Shown here: positions 1 to 6,074 of the stretch, in pieces
Layout: each line of letters opens with the position of its first letter
Position numbering within the stretch: the first letter of the stretch is position 1
Notes under the pieces: model-generated
Databases searched by the model: none
The model's input: the letters and a program-made list of their open reading frames with translations, nothing else
What the model was told of the DNA's origin: nothing
NCBI GenBank assembly: GCA_051881395.1
Contig: JBJEPU010000141.1
Location: forward strand, 1-8,739
Source of the DNA: Fimenecus sp051881395
Lineage (GTDB): Bacteria > Bacillota > Clostridia > Oscillospirales > Acutalibacteraceae
Reading direction: 5' to 3'
Length of the DNA stretch: 8,739 bases
Made by a program: the position numbers and the translations under genes

Positions 1-49
1 TATCGCTTTAATACTGCATTTTTGACGGGTTCGGATGATTACCGTTACC

Positions 50-871
50 CTATGTCAGCGCCTTGTAAATGTCGCTCTTTTTAAAACCGTACTGCTTCGC
101 CGCCGCTTTCGCCGCTTCGTTGGTGGAAAGCCCCGTCGCAACCTGTGTACGGGCAAACTCTACGGCGTCCGAGAGGGTATATTCCGTCGGCGTCTCTTCG
201 GGCGCGCCCGCGATTACCAATACAAATTCGCCTTTCGGCGGTGTTTCGGCATATTTCTGTGCCGCAACGGAGAGGGTAGTGCGTTCCACGGTTTCGTGGA
301 CTTTGGTCAGTTCTTTTACCAGCGCGATTTCGCGGTCGCCGAATGCGGCAAGCATATCGCTAAGCGTTGCCGCCAATTTGTGCGGCGCTTCGTAAAAGAC
401 CATGGTGCGTTTTTCGGATTTTAATTCTTCCAAATGCGCGCGGCGGCTCGGCTTGTTGACGCTCAGGAACCCCTCAAAGGTAAACCGCCCCGAAGGAAGC
501 CCCGACACCGCCACCGCCGTGGCAAACGCCGTGGGGCCCGGTACGGACTCGACTTTCACGCCGTGTGCGTGGCAAAGCGCAACCAAATCCTCGCCGGGGT
601 CGGAAATCGCGGGCATACCCGCATCGGTCACCAACGCGCAATTCTCCCCGCCGAGCAAACGCGCCAAAATCATTTCCCCACGCTCGCGGCGGTTGTGTTC
701 GTAATAACTGACCATCGGCTTTTTCAGTTCAAATTTATTTAACAGTTTCAGCGTAACGCGCGTGTCCTCCGCGGCAATAAAGTCGCACTTCTCCAAGGTT
801 TCCTGCGCGCGCGGCGAAAAGTCGGACAAATTCCCAATCGGCGTGCCGACCACATACAAAATCCCTGCCAT
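50..871 (-). CDS. rsmI: 16S rRNA (cytidine1402-2'-O)-methyltransferase RsmI
   Basis: This 273-residue protein is a tetrapyrrole-methylase-fold enzyme. The family 2'-O-methylates C1402 of 16S rRNA with S-adenosylmethionine, in the decoding centre of the 30S subunit. Visible motifs in order are the N-terminal GTPIGNLSD (9-17), EDTR (35-38), VTDAGMPAISDPG (81-93), VPGPTA (110-115), FYEAPHK (159-165) and KELTKVHE (187-194), followed by a helical C-terminal tail ending in a lysine-rich YGFKKSDIY segment. Length is normal for the family and the gene is complete. The start is well supported: a GAGGAGGG Shine-Dalgarno lies about 9 nt upstream, and the ATG shares one base with the stop of trmN6 (TAATG), implying translational coupling. 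It is the last recognisable gene of the leftward run, as yabC is in Bacillus subtilis. Identity is very secure. Confidence 0.97.
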   Translation of the reverse strand: MAGILYVVGTPIGNLSDFSPRAQETLEKCDFIAAEDTRVTLKLLNKFELKKPMVSYYEHNRRERGEMILARLLGGENCALVTDAGMPAISDPGEDLVALCHAHGVKVESVPGPTAFATAVAVSGLPSGRFTFEGFLSVNKPSRRAHLEELKSEKRTMVFYEAPHKLAATLSDMLAAFGDREIALVKELTKVHETVERTTLSVAAQKYAETPPKGEFVLVIAGAPEETPTEYTLSDAVEFARTQVATGLSTNEAAKAAAKQYGFKKSDIYKALT

Positions 872-1626
872 TACCGCTGTCCCTCCTCTTTATACGCACC
901 GTAGATGCGGCGCATTTCATCACTTAAATCGCCGTTTTCGTCATACACATACAAGCCGGTTTGCACCTGCATCCCGTGCTTGCCGCCCTTGCGCCCTTCA
1001 AGTAAGCACAGCCACGGGGCGGTGTGCGGATTTTTGGATACAAGGCGCAGTTTTTTCGGTTCAATGTTTGCATTTGCCATCGCCTGCATCGTTTCAAACA
1101 GCCGTTCGGGGCGAATGCACAAACAAAACCGCCCGCCGTACTTTAAAAGCCTACCCGCCGCCGCGGCAATCTCCGCAAGCGTACAGGCGGTTTCGTGCCG
1201 CGCGATTTTCTCGTGCGCGCAGTTGCTTAAAATCCCCGTATGCTCCGCCTTGTACGGCGGGTTCATCGTCACAAGGTCATAACTTTCCCGCGGCAAAACC
1301 GTATCGAGCGCTTTCAAATCCGCCAAATGTGCAAACGCTTTTTCTTCTAAATCGTTTGCCGCAATACTGCGCACAAACTGCCCGTAGCCCGCTTCTTGAA
1401 TTTCCACACCGTCCACACGGCGGCACAGACCGTCCGCAAGCCACAGCATCGGCACAATGCCGCACCCCGTACCCAAATCGCAGGCAACGGTACTGCGTTT
1501 CGGCGCGGCAAAGCGCGCAAGCAAAACCGCGTCCGTACCGAAGGTGTGCGCAGGCGACACCACCAGCCCGAAATTCGGTTTTACATATTCCATATGCTCG
1601 TTTTCGTAAAGCTTTGTTTGTTTCAT
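871..1626 (-). CDS. trmN6: tRNA1(Val) (adenine37-N6)-methyltransferase, TrmN6/YabB family
   Basis: This 251-residue Rossmann-fold SAM-dependent methyltransferase belongs to the YabB/TrmN6 group, which modifies A37 next to the tRNA anticodon. Evidence is the family N-terminal region with FGTDAVLL (29-36), the SAM-binding glycine motif CDLGTGCGIVP (49-59), the acidic VEIQ end of strand 2 (74-77), and the DLVTMNPPY motif (117-125) typical of N6-adenine methylases. The start chosen is the ATG at 1626. The reading frame extends to a TTG at 1644, but that codon lies in the promoter. The start has no Shine-Dalgarno, which fits a leaderless transcript (see the promoter entry). An internal ATG at residue 12 (1593) is the alternative start and also lacks a good Shine-Dalgarno. 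The stop overlaps the rsmI start. Family membership is secure; the exact tRNA substrate is inferred from the family. Confidence 0.92.
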   Translation of the reverse strand: MKQTKLYENEHMEYVKPNFGLVVSPAHTFGTDAVLLARFAAPKRSTVACDLGTGCGIVPMLWLADGLCRRVDGVEIQEAGYGQFVRSIAANDLEEKAFAHLADLKALDTVLPRESYDLVTMNPPYKAEHTGILSNCAHEKIARHETACTLAEIAAAAGRLLKYGGRFCLCIRPERLFETMQAMANANIEPKKLRLVSKNPHTAPWLCLLEGRKGGKHGMQVQTGLYVYDENGDLSDEMRRIYGAYKEEGQR

Positions 1627-1632
1627 ACAGCA

Positions 1633-1660
1633 ATCATACCACAAAACTGCAAAAAAGCAA
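1633..1660 (-). promoter_or_regulatory. Extended -10 promoter for trmN6-rsmI
   Basis: On the minus strand TGGTATGAT forms an extended -10 (hexamer TATGAT at 1638-1633, TG at 1641-1640). Sixteen bp upstream is TTGCTT (1660-1655), a poor -35 that matches only the TTG. Extended -10 promoters can tolerate a weak -35. Exactly six bases separate the hexamer from the trmN6 ATG, so the predicted +1 is the A of the start codon. The promoter lies immediately after the ferredoxin terminator, where a new promoter would be needed. Confidence 0.6.
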
Positions 1661-1691
1661 AGAAAAAAGGCCGCCCGAAAACGGACAGCCT
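1661..1691 (-). terminator. Rho-independent terminator after the ferredoxin gene
   Basis: On the minus strand a 10-bp stem (AGGCTGTCCG with CGGGCGGCCT, two G-U pairs and no mismatches) closes a TTTT loop at 1691-1668. It is followed directly by TTTTTTC. It begins about 15 bases after the ferredoxin stop codon. This is a textbook intrinsic terminator and separates the ferredoxin transcript from trmN6. Confidence 0.9.
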
Positions 1692-1705
1692 TTCACTCAT
1701 AAAAA

Positions 1706-1876
1706 TTATTCAGCCTGCGGAGCCGAAACGGGGCAGGTATCTGCGCAGTTGCCGCAATCGATGCAGGTGTCTGCGTCGATAACATATTTGCCGTCCCCTT
1801 CGGAAATCGCCTCAACCGGGCATTCTGCCGCGCATGCGCCGCAGGAGATGCAATCGTCGGAAATATGATATGCCAT
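1706..1876 (-). CDS. 2[4Fe-4S] clostridial-type ferredoxin (56 aa)
   Basis: This is a small low-potential electron carrier. The translation has two tandem half-repeats, each with the CxxCxxCxxxCP cluster motif: CISCGACAAECP (residues 9-20) and CIDCGNCADTCP (38-49). Eight cysteines therefore ligate two [4Fe-4S] clusters. The length is that of classical clostridial ferredoxins and the protein is acidic, as usual. The start is fixed by a GGGAGG Shine-Dalgarno about 9 nt upstream. It has its own promoter (1908-1935) and intrinsic terminator (1661-1691), so it can be expressed apart from its neighbours. It lies between ricT and trmN6, the slot held by yabA in Bacillus subtilis. The redox partners are unknown: it could serve general fermentative metabolism, or maturation of an Fe-S protein such as RicT, but nothing in the sequence decides this. 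Confidence 0.96.
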   Translation of the reverse strand: MAYHISDDCISCGACAAECPVEAISEGDGKYVIDADTCIDCGNCADTCPVSAPQAE

Positions 1877-1907
1877 TTTCGTGACCTCCCTTTCAGAATT
1901 TACCTAC

Positions 1908-1935
1908 ATTCTAACACAATTTTTCAAAATAGCAA
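1908..1935 (-). promoter_or_regulatory. Promoter of the ferredoxin gene
   Basis: On the minus strand TTGCTA (1935-1930, four of six matches to the sigma-A -35) is followed after 16 bp by TAGAAT (1913-1908, five of six). The -10 is preceded by TGT, giving an extended -10. The predicted start near 1901 leaves a leader of about 25 nt that carries the ferredoxin Shine-Dalgarno. No terminator separates it from ricT, so read-through from ricT probably adds to expression. Confidence 0.7.
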
Positions 1936-1942
1936 GCCTTTT

Positions 1943-2812
1943 TTATTCAATTCCTTTTAAGGATTCCAATTCCGCCTTATCCACACGGATTTGCGCGTCT
2001 CGAATGAGCTTGACCTCGTGGCGTTCAATGACCACGGGCGCGGCGTCGGGGCGGCGGTCCAAACGGATTTTGAGCATACCGGTAAGCAGGTTGTTTTCGA
2101 CCACGGTGCCGCGTCCCTCGCGGGTTTCCACAATCGCACCGACCTTCGGCGTATGCCGTAAAAGATGCTCGTACGCCTCCTGCTCGTATTTCAGACAGCA
2201 CATTAAGCGCCCGCAGGTACCGCTGATTTTCACGGGATTTAACGACAGCCCCTGCTCCTTTGCCATTTTGATGGAAACGGGCTGAAAATCGCCCAAAAAG
2301 GTACTGCAACAAAACGGTCTGCCGCACATACCGAACCCGCCGACCATTTTGGACTCGTCGCGCACACCGATTTGCCGAAGTTCAATGCGTGTGCGGAACA
2401 CGCCCGCCAAATCTTTGACGAGTTCGCGGAAATCCACGCGCCCGTCCGCGGTAAAATAGAACAGGATTTTGCCGCCGTCAAAGGTGTATTCCACATCGAC
2501 GAGCTTCATATCCAAATTGTGCGCGCGGATTTTTTCTTCGCAAACCGCAAACGCCTTTTGTTCCTTTTCACGGTTTTCCCGCACCACGCGCAAATCGTTT
2601 TCGTTGGCGGGGCGCACAATGCGCTTTAAGGGCTTGACGATTTCGCTGTCGTCCACCTCGCGGTTTTCCATGGCGATTTCGCCGCACTCCACCCCGCGGG
2701 CGGTTTCCACCACGGCGCGGTCGCCTTTTTTAAACTGCATTCCGTCGGGGTCAAAATAATAGACCTTGCCGACCTCTTTAAATCGAATTCCTACAACTTC
2801 TGCCATTGTCAT
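1943..2812 (-). CDS. ricT: RicT/YaaT, PSP1-domain protein of the RNase Y specificity (Y-) complex
   Basis: This 289-residue protein is homologous to Bacillus subtilis RicT (YaaT). There it forms the RicA-RicF-RicT complex, which carries [4Fe-4S] clusters and directs RNase Y-dependent mRNA maturation, with effects on sporulation, competence and biofilm formation. Visible features are the N-terminal VVGIRFKEVGKVYYFDP block (residues 6-22 from the start used here), the PSP1 core, and two cysteine motifs, CGRPFCCSTFLGDF (163-176) and CGRLMCC (200-206). Six cysteines lie at 163, 168, 169, 200, 205 and 206, so the Fe-S ligands appear intact. Between the motifs is the conserved SIKMAKEQGLSLNP. ATGs at 2812 and 2806 are both possible starts, and neither has a good Shine-Dalgarno. 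I chose 2812 because it overlaps the stop of a small upstream ORF (TGATG). Partner genes ricA and ricF are not in the window. Confidence 0.94.
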   Translation of the reverse strand: MTMAEVVGIRFKEVGKVYYFDPDGMQFKKGDRAVVETARGVECGEIAMENREVDDSEIVKPLKRIVRPANENDLRVVRENREKEQKAFAVCEEKIRAHNLDMKLVDVEYTFDGGKILFYFTADGRVDFRELVKDLAGVFRTRIELRQIGVRDESKMVGGFGMCGRPFCCSTFLGDFQPVSIKMAKEQGLSLNPVKISGTCGRLMCCLKYEQEAYEHLLRHTPKVGAIVETREGRGTVVENNLLTGMLKIRLDRRPDAAPVVIERHEVKLIRDAQIRVDKAELESLKGIE

Positions 2813-2865
2813 CACATGACACGAATGCCGCACACAGCGAGAGATGCTATCTGCTTATTATGCAC
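2812..2865 (-). CDS. Possible 17-residue leader ORF coupled to ricT
   Basis: The roughly 90-nt gap between holB and ricT holds a short ORF starting with GTG, which would encode MHNKQIASLAVCGIRVM. A plausible Shine-Dalgarno, AAAGGA, ends 8 nt before the GTG. The ORF's TGA overlaps the ricT ATG at 2812 (TGATG). ricT has no recognisable Shine-Dalgarno of its own, so ribosomes finishing this ORF could restart on ricT. The peptide resembles no family I know. It could be a coupling leader, a genuine microprotein, or chance. The GTG also lies in a potential stem (CCGTGCA with TGTGCGG). Confidence 0.4.
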   Translation of the reverse strand: MHNKQIASLAVCGIRVM

Positions 2866-2905
2866 GGTATCGTTCCTTTCTTTATATTTATGCCTACGCG
2901 GCAGT

Positions 2906-3778
2906 TTACTTCTGTTCCACAGCCTGCCGCAGACGGTAGCAAACGCTGGCCAGCAGGAGGTTGGTATTGGCGTTGCGCTCGGCGCTTTGCAAGAGTGCCT
3001 GCGTCTCCCGAAACGCCGCATACAATTTCTGCTTCGGCAGGCGCTTTGCGAGGACTTTTGCCGTATCCTGCGCGGCAGTCGGCGCATTTCCGCCGCATTG
3101 CACACACAGCGCGTCGGTGAACAGCACCGCAAGACAAGCGAGCACATTGCGAATTTCGTCCCTGTCCTTTTGCAAGGGCGCGGTGGCGCACAAAAGCGTC
3201 CATTCGCTTCCCGCACACAGCGCGTCGGCAATCGCCTCTGCCGCCTGCACGGTTTCTGCGGAGAACGCGGTACGCGCACCCTGCAACGACACCACCACGG
3301 CACGCGACAGCACCGTCGGAAGCATCGCCGCGCGGCTGTCACAGGTCAAAATAAAGTAAACGCCGGCGGGCGGCTCCTCCAAAATTTTCAACAGCGCATT
3401 TTCGCTGCTGTCGTTCATATTTTGGCTGTCCTCCAAAATATAGGCCTTACAGTCGCCGTCATTGGGCACGACAAACGCGTCTTGCCGAATGCGGCGGCAA
3501 ACCTCCACCTTGAATTGAGCGTTTTTCTTTTCGGGGGCATACAACAAGATGTCGGGGTGATTGCCCGAGGCGCTTTTTTTACAAGCCGCACACACACCGC
3601 AAGGCGCTTCTTCCCCACTGCGGCACACAATCGCCGAGGCGATATACTGCGCAAGCGCACGGCGTACATCTTCCTCGCCGCCCTCCAAAAGCAAGGTTTG
3701 CGGCAGGGTATGCGTTTTGGCGCGCGTTTCCAAAAAATACCTATCCCCTTTGGAAAGGGGAAACTGTGCAAAACTCAT
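2906..3778 (-). CDS. holB: DNA polymerase III delta' subunit (clamp loader), divergent
   Basis: This 290-residue AAA+ clamp-loader subunit would act in the tau/delta/delta' complex that loads the beta clamp at the replication fork. Evidence is a zinc-module cysteine set (C52, C60, C63, C66), the HPDI block (74-77), a Walker-B-like region AYILEDSQNMN (112-122), the hallmark ENALLKILEEPP (126-137), and LSRA (157-160) where the family's SRC motif lies. Its position between darA and ricT matches Bacillus subtilis holB. Oddities are that no GK[ST] P-loop is present at the expected place (LLLEGGEED, 29-37), the DEA acidic motif reads LEDS, and the SRC cysteine is alanine although the arginine is kept. 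delta' is generally not the ATP-hydrolysing subunit, so loss of the P-loop is tolerable. The protein is somewhat shorter than the usual length of about 330. The start overlaps the darA stop by ATGA, indicating translational coupling. Confidence 0.93.
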   Translation of the reverse strand: MSFAQFPLSKGDRYFLETRAKTHTLPQTLLLEGGEEDVRRALAQYIASAIVCRSGEEAPCGVCAACKKSASGNHPDILLYAPEKKNAQFKVEVCRRIRQDAFVVPNDGDCKAYILEDSQNMNDSSENALLKILEEPPAGVYFILTCDSRAAMLPTVLSRAVVVSLQGARTAFSAETVQAAEAIADALCAGSEWTLLCATAPLQKDRDEIRNVLACLAVLFTDALCVQCGGNAPTAAQDTAKVLAKRLPKQKLYAAFRETQALLQSAERNANTNLLLASVCYRLRQAVEQK

Positions 3779-4104
3779 AATTTATAAAACTGCTCCACAT
3801 CGAGCACAAACACCGTAGCGCCGCCGACGGTAACCTCCACCGGCACGGAAATCAACGAATCCCCGATATATGTAGAATTTACCGGCACGGGCTGGGTTCT
3901 GCGGCTGCTGAATTCCTCAATAATCGCAAGCGCGTCCTTGACCTTTTCTTTTTCCACGCCGATAAGCATCGTCACATTCCCCGCGCGCAAAAAGCCGCCC
4001 GAGGTGGAAAGCTTGGTCACGCTGTAAGAAGCCGCTGTCAGCTCCGACAACACCGCGGGTGCGTCCTCGCTGTTGACAATGGCAACAATCAGTTTCATAT
4101 CCAT
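3775..4104 (-). CDS. darA: Cyclic di-AMP receptor DarA/PstA (YaaQ), PII-like
   Basis: This 109-residue cytosolic protein belongs to the PII-like DarA/PstA family, trimers that bind the second messenger c-di-AMP at subunit interfaces; the downstream targets are not well defined. The family features are present: beta-strand MKLIVAIVN at the N terminus, the ligand-binding stretch TKLSTSGGFLRAGN (30-43) with its GGFL turn and GNVTMLIGV following, and the C-terminal VTVGGATVFVLDVEQF (91-106), which closes the site. Length is typical. A GGAGG Shine-Dalgarno 7 nt before the ATG at 4104 fixes the start over the ATG at residue 3. The stop overlaps holB (ATGA). In Bacillus subtilis the upstream neighbour is tmk; here it is a permease 30 nt away, so darA expression is probably tied to that permease and perhaps to citrate synthase. 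Confidence 0.96.
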   Translation of the reverse strand: MDMKLIVAIVNSEDAPAVLSELTAASYSVTKLSTSGGFLRAGNVTMLIGVEKEKVKDALAIIEEFSSRRTQPVPVNSTYIGDSLISVPVEVTVGGATVFVLDVEQFYKL

Positions 4105-4134
4105 AGAAAATCCTCCGTTTCTGTCGGCTGTATT

Positions 4135-5073
4135 TTATAGCTGTGCAATCGCAATAAACAACGGCATGGTGAGCACAGACAAAAAGCTCACAACGGCAAC
4201 CGTCTGCGACGCCGCGGCGGTATCCCTGCCGTATTTTGTGGCAAACATCACGGTGTTGTTCGCCGTGGGTGCGGACGCCGAAATGGTCAGCGCCGTGCAA
4301 AGCACGCCTGTAATGCCGCAAAGCCGCATCACCAACAGCATAGCCGACGGCACGGCAATCAGTTTTAACAGCGCCACCAAATAGGTTTCCTTGCGCAAAA
4401 ACATTTTTCGCAAATCGGTTTGGGCAAGATAGGTGCCGAACATCAGCATGGCAAGCGGCGTATTGAGGCTCGCAATATAGGAGACGGGCTCTGCCAAAAT
4501 CCGCGGGAGCGTCACATCGAGCAAAAACAGCGGCAAGCCGATAAGCACCGAAATGACCCCGGGGTTAAACAGCAGCCATTTCATTTTGAAGCCTGTTTTC
4601 TCGGTAGATGTGCCCGACATCAGTCGCACGCCGTGGGTAAACGCGAATATATTAAACGGAATGAGCACGCCTGAGCAGAAAAACACGCCCTCCTCGCCGA
4701 GCACGGCGGCGGCAAGCGGCAACGCCATATAGCCGACATTCCCATACACACAGGCAAACCTATACACATTTGCCGTGCGCTTTTCGCCTTTTCGGAAGAA
4801 CGGCAACGCGATAAGAATGGCAAAGATGTGTAAAACCGTGCCGCCCAAAAAAGACAGCAACAAATTTTTGAGCGCCTCGTGGGTGTAAGCAATCGTGGTA
4901 AAGGATTGAATGATAATCGCGGGGGTGACAATGTAAAACAGCAAATCATTGGTAAGCCTTGCCGCTTTTTCGGTATACAGCCCCGTTTTGTCGCAGACAA
5001 AGCCGACGGCGACCAGCACATACAAGATGGCGACCTGCATGGCGGCCGTCTGCACATTCTGTAAAAAAAGCAA
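4135..5073 (-). CDS. AEC (auxin efflux carrier) family permease
   Basis: This 312-residue integral membrane protein has about ten predicted hydrophobic segments (roughly 10-28, 42-58, 68-92, 103-125, 129-148, 166-186, 203-217, 229-251, 258-280 and 291-311). The AEC/PIN-like signatures are FACVYGNVGYMALPL (106-120), FNPGVISVLIGLP (169-181) and SASAPTANNTVMFATKYG (265-282). Bacterial members have been linked to transport of organic acids such as malate or malonate, but the substrate cannot be read from the sequence. The start is a TTG at 5073, preceded 10 nt earlier by AGAGGAG, which overlaps the last codons of the upstream gene (GAAGAGGAGTAA). An internal ATG at residue 12 would lack this spacing and cut into the first membrane segment. 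It is followed closely by darA. Co-direction with citrate synthase makes a carboxylate substrate an attractive but unproved guess. Confidence 0.9.
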   Translation of the reverse strand: MLFLQNVQTAAMQVAILYVLVAVGFVCDKTGLYTEKAARLTNDLLFYIVTPAIIIQSFTTIAYTHEALKNLLLSFLGGTVLHIFAILIALPFFRKGEKRTANVYRFACVYGNVGYMALPLAAAVLGEEGVFFCSGVLIPFNIFAFTHGVRLMSGTSTEKTGFKMKWLLFNPGVISVLIGLPLFLLDVTLPRILAEPVSYIASLNTPLAMLMFGTYLAQTDLRKMFLRKETYLVALLKLIAVPSAMLLVMRLCGITGVLCTALTISASAPTANNTVMFATKYGRDTAAASQTVAVVSFLSVLTMPLFIAIAQL

Positions 5074-5080
5074 ATTGCGT

Positions 5081-6049
5081 TTACTCCTCTAAAAAGTTTT
5101 CGTCCAAACGCGTATCCTGCGGGCGCTGTTCGGGCGACGCATATGCTTCGGGCAGAGCGTCATCCTCCGACGCGGGGCGCCCGTACTGCATATGTACATA
5201 CAGATACGCGGCGGCAAAAATGCCGAAGCCGAGGTCTGCCAGCGAAAACGGGAACCCGTCCGCCAACAGCTCTGCTCTGCCGCCGACGGTGCAAATCAGT
5301 CTTGTCACGCCGATGGTCAGCGCAAAAAACGCCGCGGGCAGTCCGAAGCAAAAGGCTTTTTTCATTTCGCCTTTTTGCGAAATCTGCGCCGAAATACGCG
5401 CAAAGGACAACAAAAACAGCATCATAAAGCAAAGCATGGCAAGTTCAAACAGCAATTCGGAAACCATCGTAAAGCTGATTTTGGTCATAAACCGCGCCAC
5501 CAGACGGAACAGCGTCCAAAACAGCGGCATTAACGCAAGCAAACGATATTCCCCGTAGGTTGCGCGCTCGCCGGTATAGGAAAGCCCGACCAACACCATA
5601 AAGATACATGCCGCAATGCCGCAGATAATCTGCAAAATCAGCGCAAATATGCCGTTCGTGAACAGCACGGTCAGCACGGTTTTTGCGGTAACACCGTTCA
5701 TGGTGCGCAACACCTTGACAAGCCCCAGCGCCACATCGTAGGCAATGCCTGCCGCAAAGGCAAACGCACCGAGCGCCAGCGCCTTATTCTTTTGCACCAC
5801 AGGGCGCGAGGCAGGCAGTTTGGCGGAAAGCGCAGGGATCACCGCCAACACAACGGCGGCAACGGCGAACACGGCATACACCACATAGACCGTCCAATCG
5901 ACTTCCTCAAAAAATCCCGTATAGTTTTCCATATTGGTAAACAGTTGTACCGTGCGCAACGGAATGGCCGCGAGTAAGGCAATGCCGAGCGTTGCGGCAA
6001 GCACCTTTGCGTCAATACCCGCGAATGTACGACCTTTTTTCTTCTGCAT
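5081..6049 (-). CDS. Polytopic membrane protein of unknown function
   Basis: I do not recognise the family. The 322-residue product starts with a basic MQKKKGR segment and has about eight or nine hydrophobic stretches (approximately 15-31, 53-73, 89-110, 124-158 as one long or two short helices, 168-186, 195-217, 231-254 and 268-287). It ends in a hydrophilic, acidic tail of about 35 residues (288-322) rich in Asp, Glu, Pro and Gln. No catalytic, nucleotide-binding or transporter signature is apparent. The ATG at 6049 was chosen because AGAGG lies 9 nt upstream. The frame stays open to 6166, but that extension would overlap the citrate synthase gene and reads as an unconvincing Arg/Cys-rich peptide. 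It begins 25 nt after citrate synthase and its end contains the permease's Shine-Dalgarno, so it is probably co-transcribed with both. Confidence 0.85.
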   Translation of the reverse strand: MQKKKGRTFAGIDAKVLAATLGIALLAAIPLRTVQLFTNMENYTGFFEEVDWTVYVVYAVFAVAAVVLAVIPALSAKLPASRPVVQKNKALALGAFAFAAGIAYDVALGLVKVLRTMNGVTAKTVLTVLFTNGIFALILQIICGIAACIFMVLVGLSYTGERATYGEYRLLALMPLFWTLFRLVARFMTKISFTMVSELLFELAMLCFMMLFLLSFARISAQISQKGEMKKAFCFGLPAAFFALTIGVTRLICTVGGRAELLADGFPFSLADLGFGIFAAAYLYVHMQYGRPASEDDALPEAYASPEQRPQDTRLDENFLEE

Positions 6050-6074
6050 AATCCATAGCCTCTTTCCACTATTT

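Noticed and set aside
1627..1644. TTG start for trmN6 adding six residues
   Set aside because: The codons overlap the extended -10 promoter element, and a TTG without a ribosome site is less likely than the ATG at 1626.
762..1868. Long plus-strand open frame (368 codons) opposite trmN6 and the ferredoxin
   Set aside because: It is antisense to two clearly recognisable genes, has an Arg/Cys/Pro-rich composition without motifs, and crosses the ferredoxin terminator and two minus-strand promoters.
1949..1975. Short inverted repeat (CCTTTTAAGG) at the 3' end of ricT as a terminator
   Set aside because: The stem is too short, lies inside the coding sequence and has no following T-run on the minus strand.
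2816..3787. Plus-strand open frame (323 codons) opposite holB, with a hydrophobic N-terminal stretch
   Set aside because: It is a mirror of holB's codon bias. The hydrophobic start comes from the AT-rich holB-ricT gap, and no domain is recognisable in the rest.
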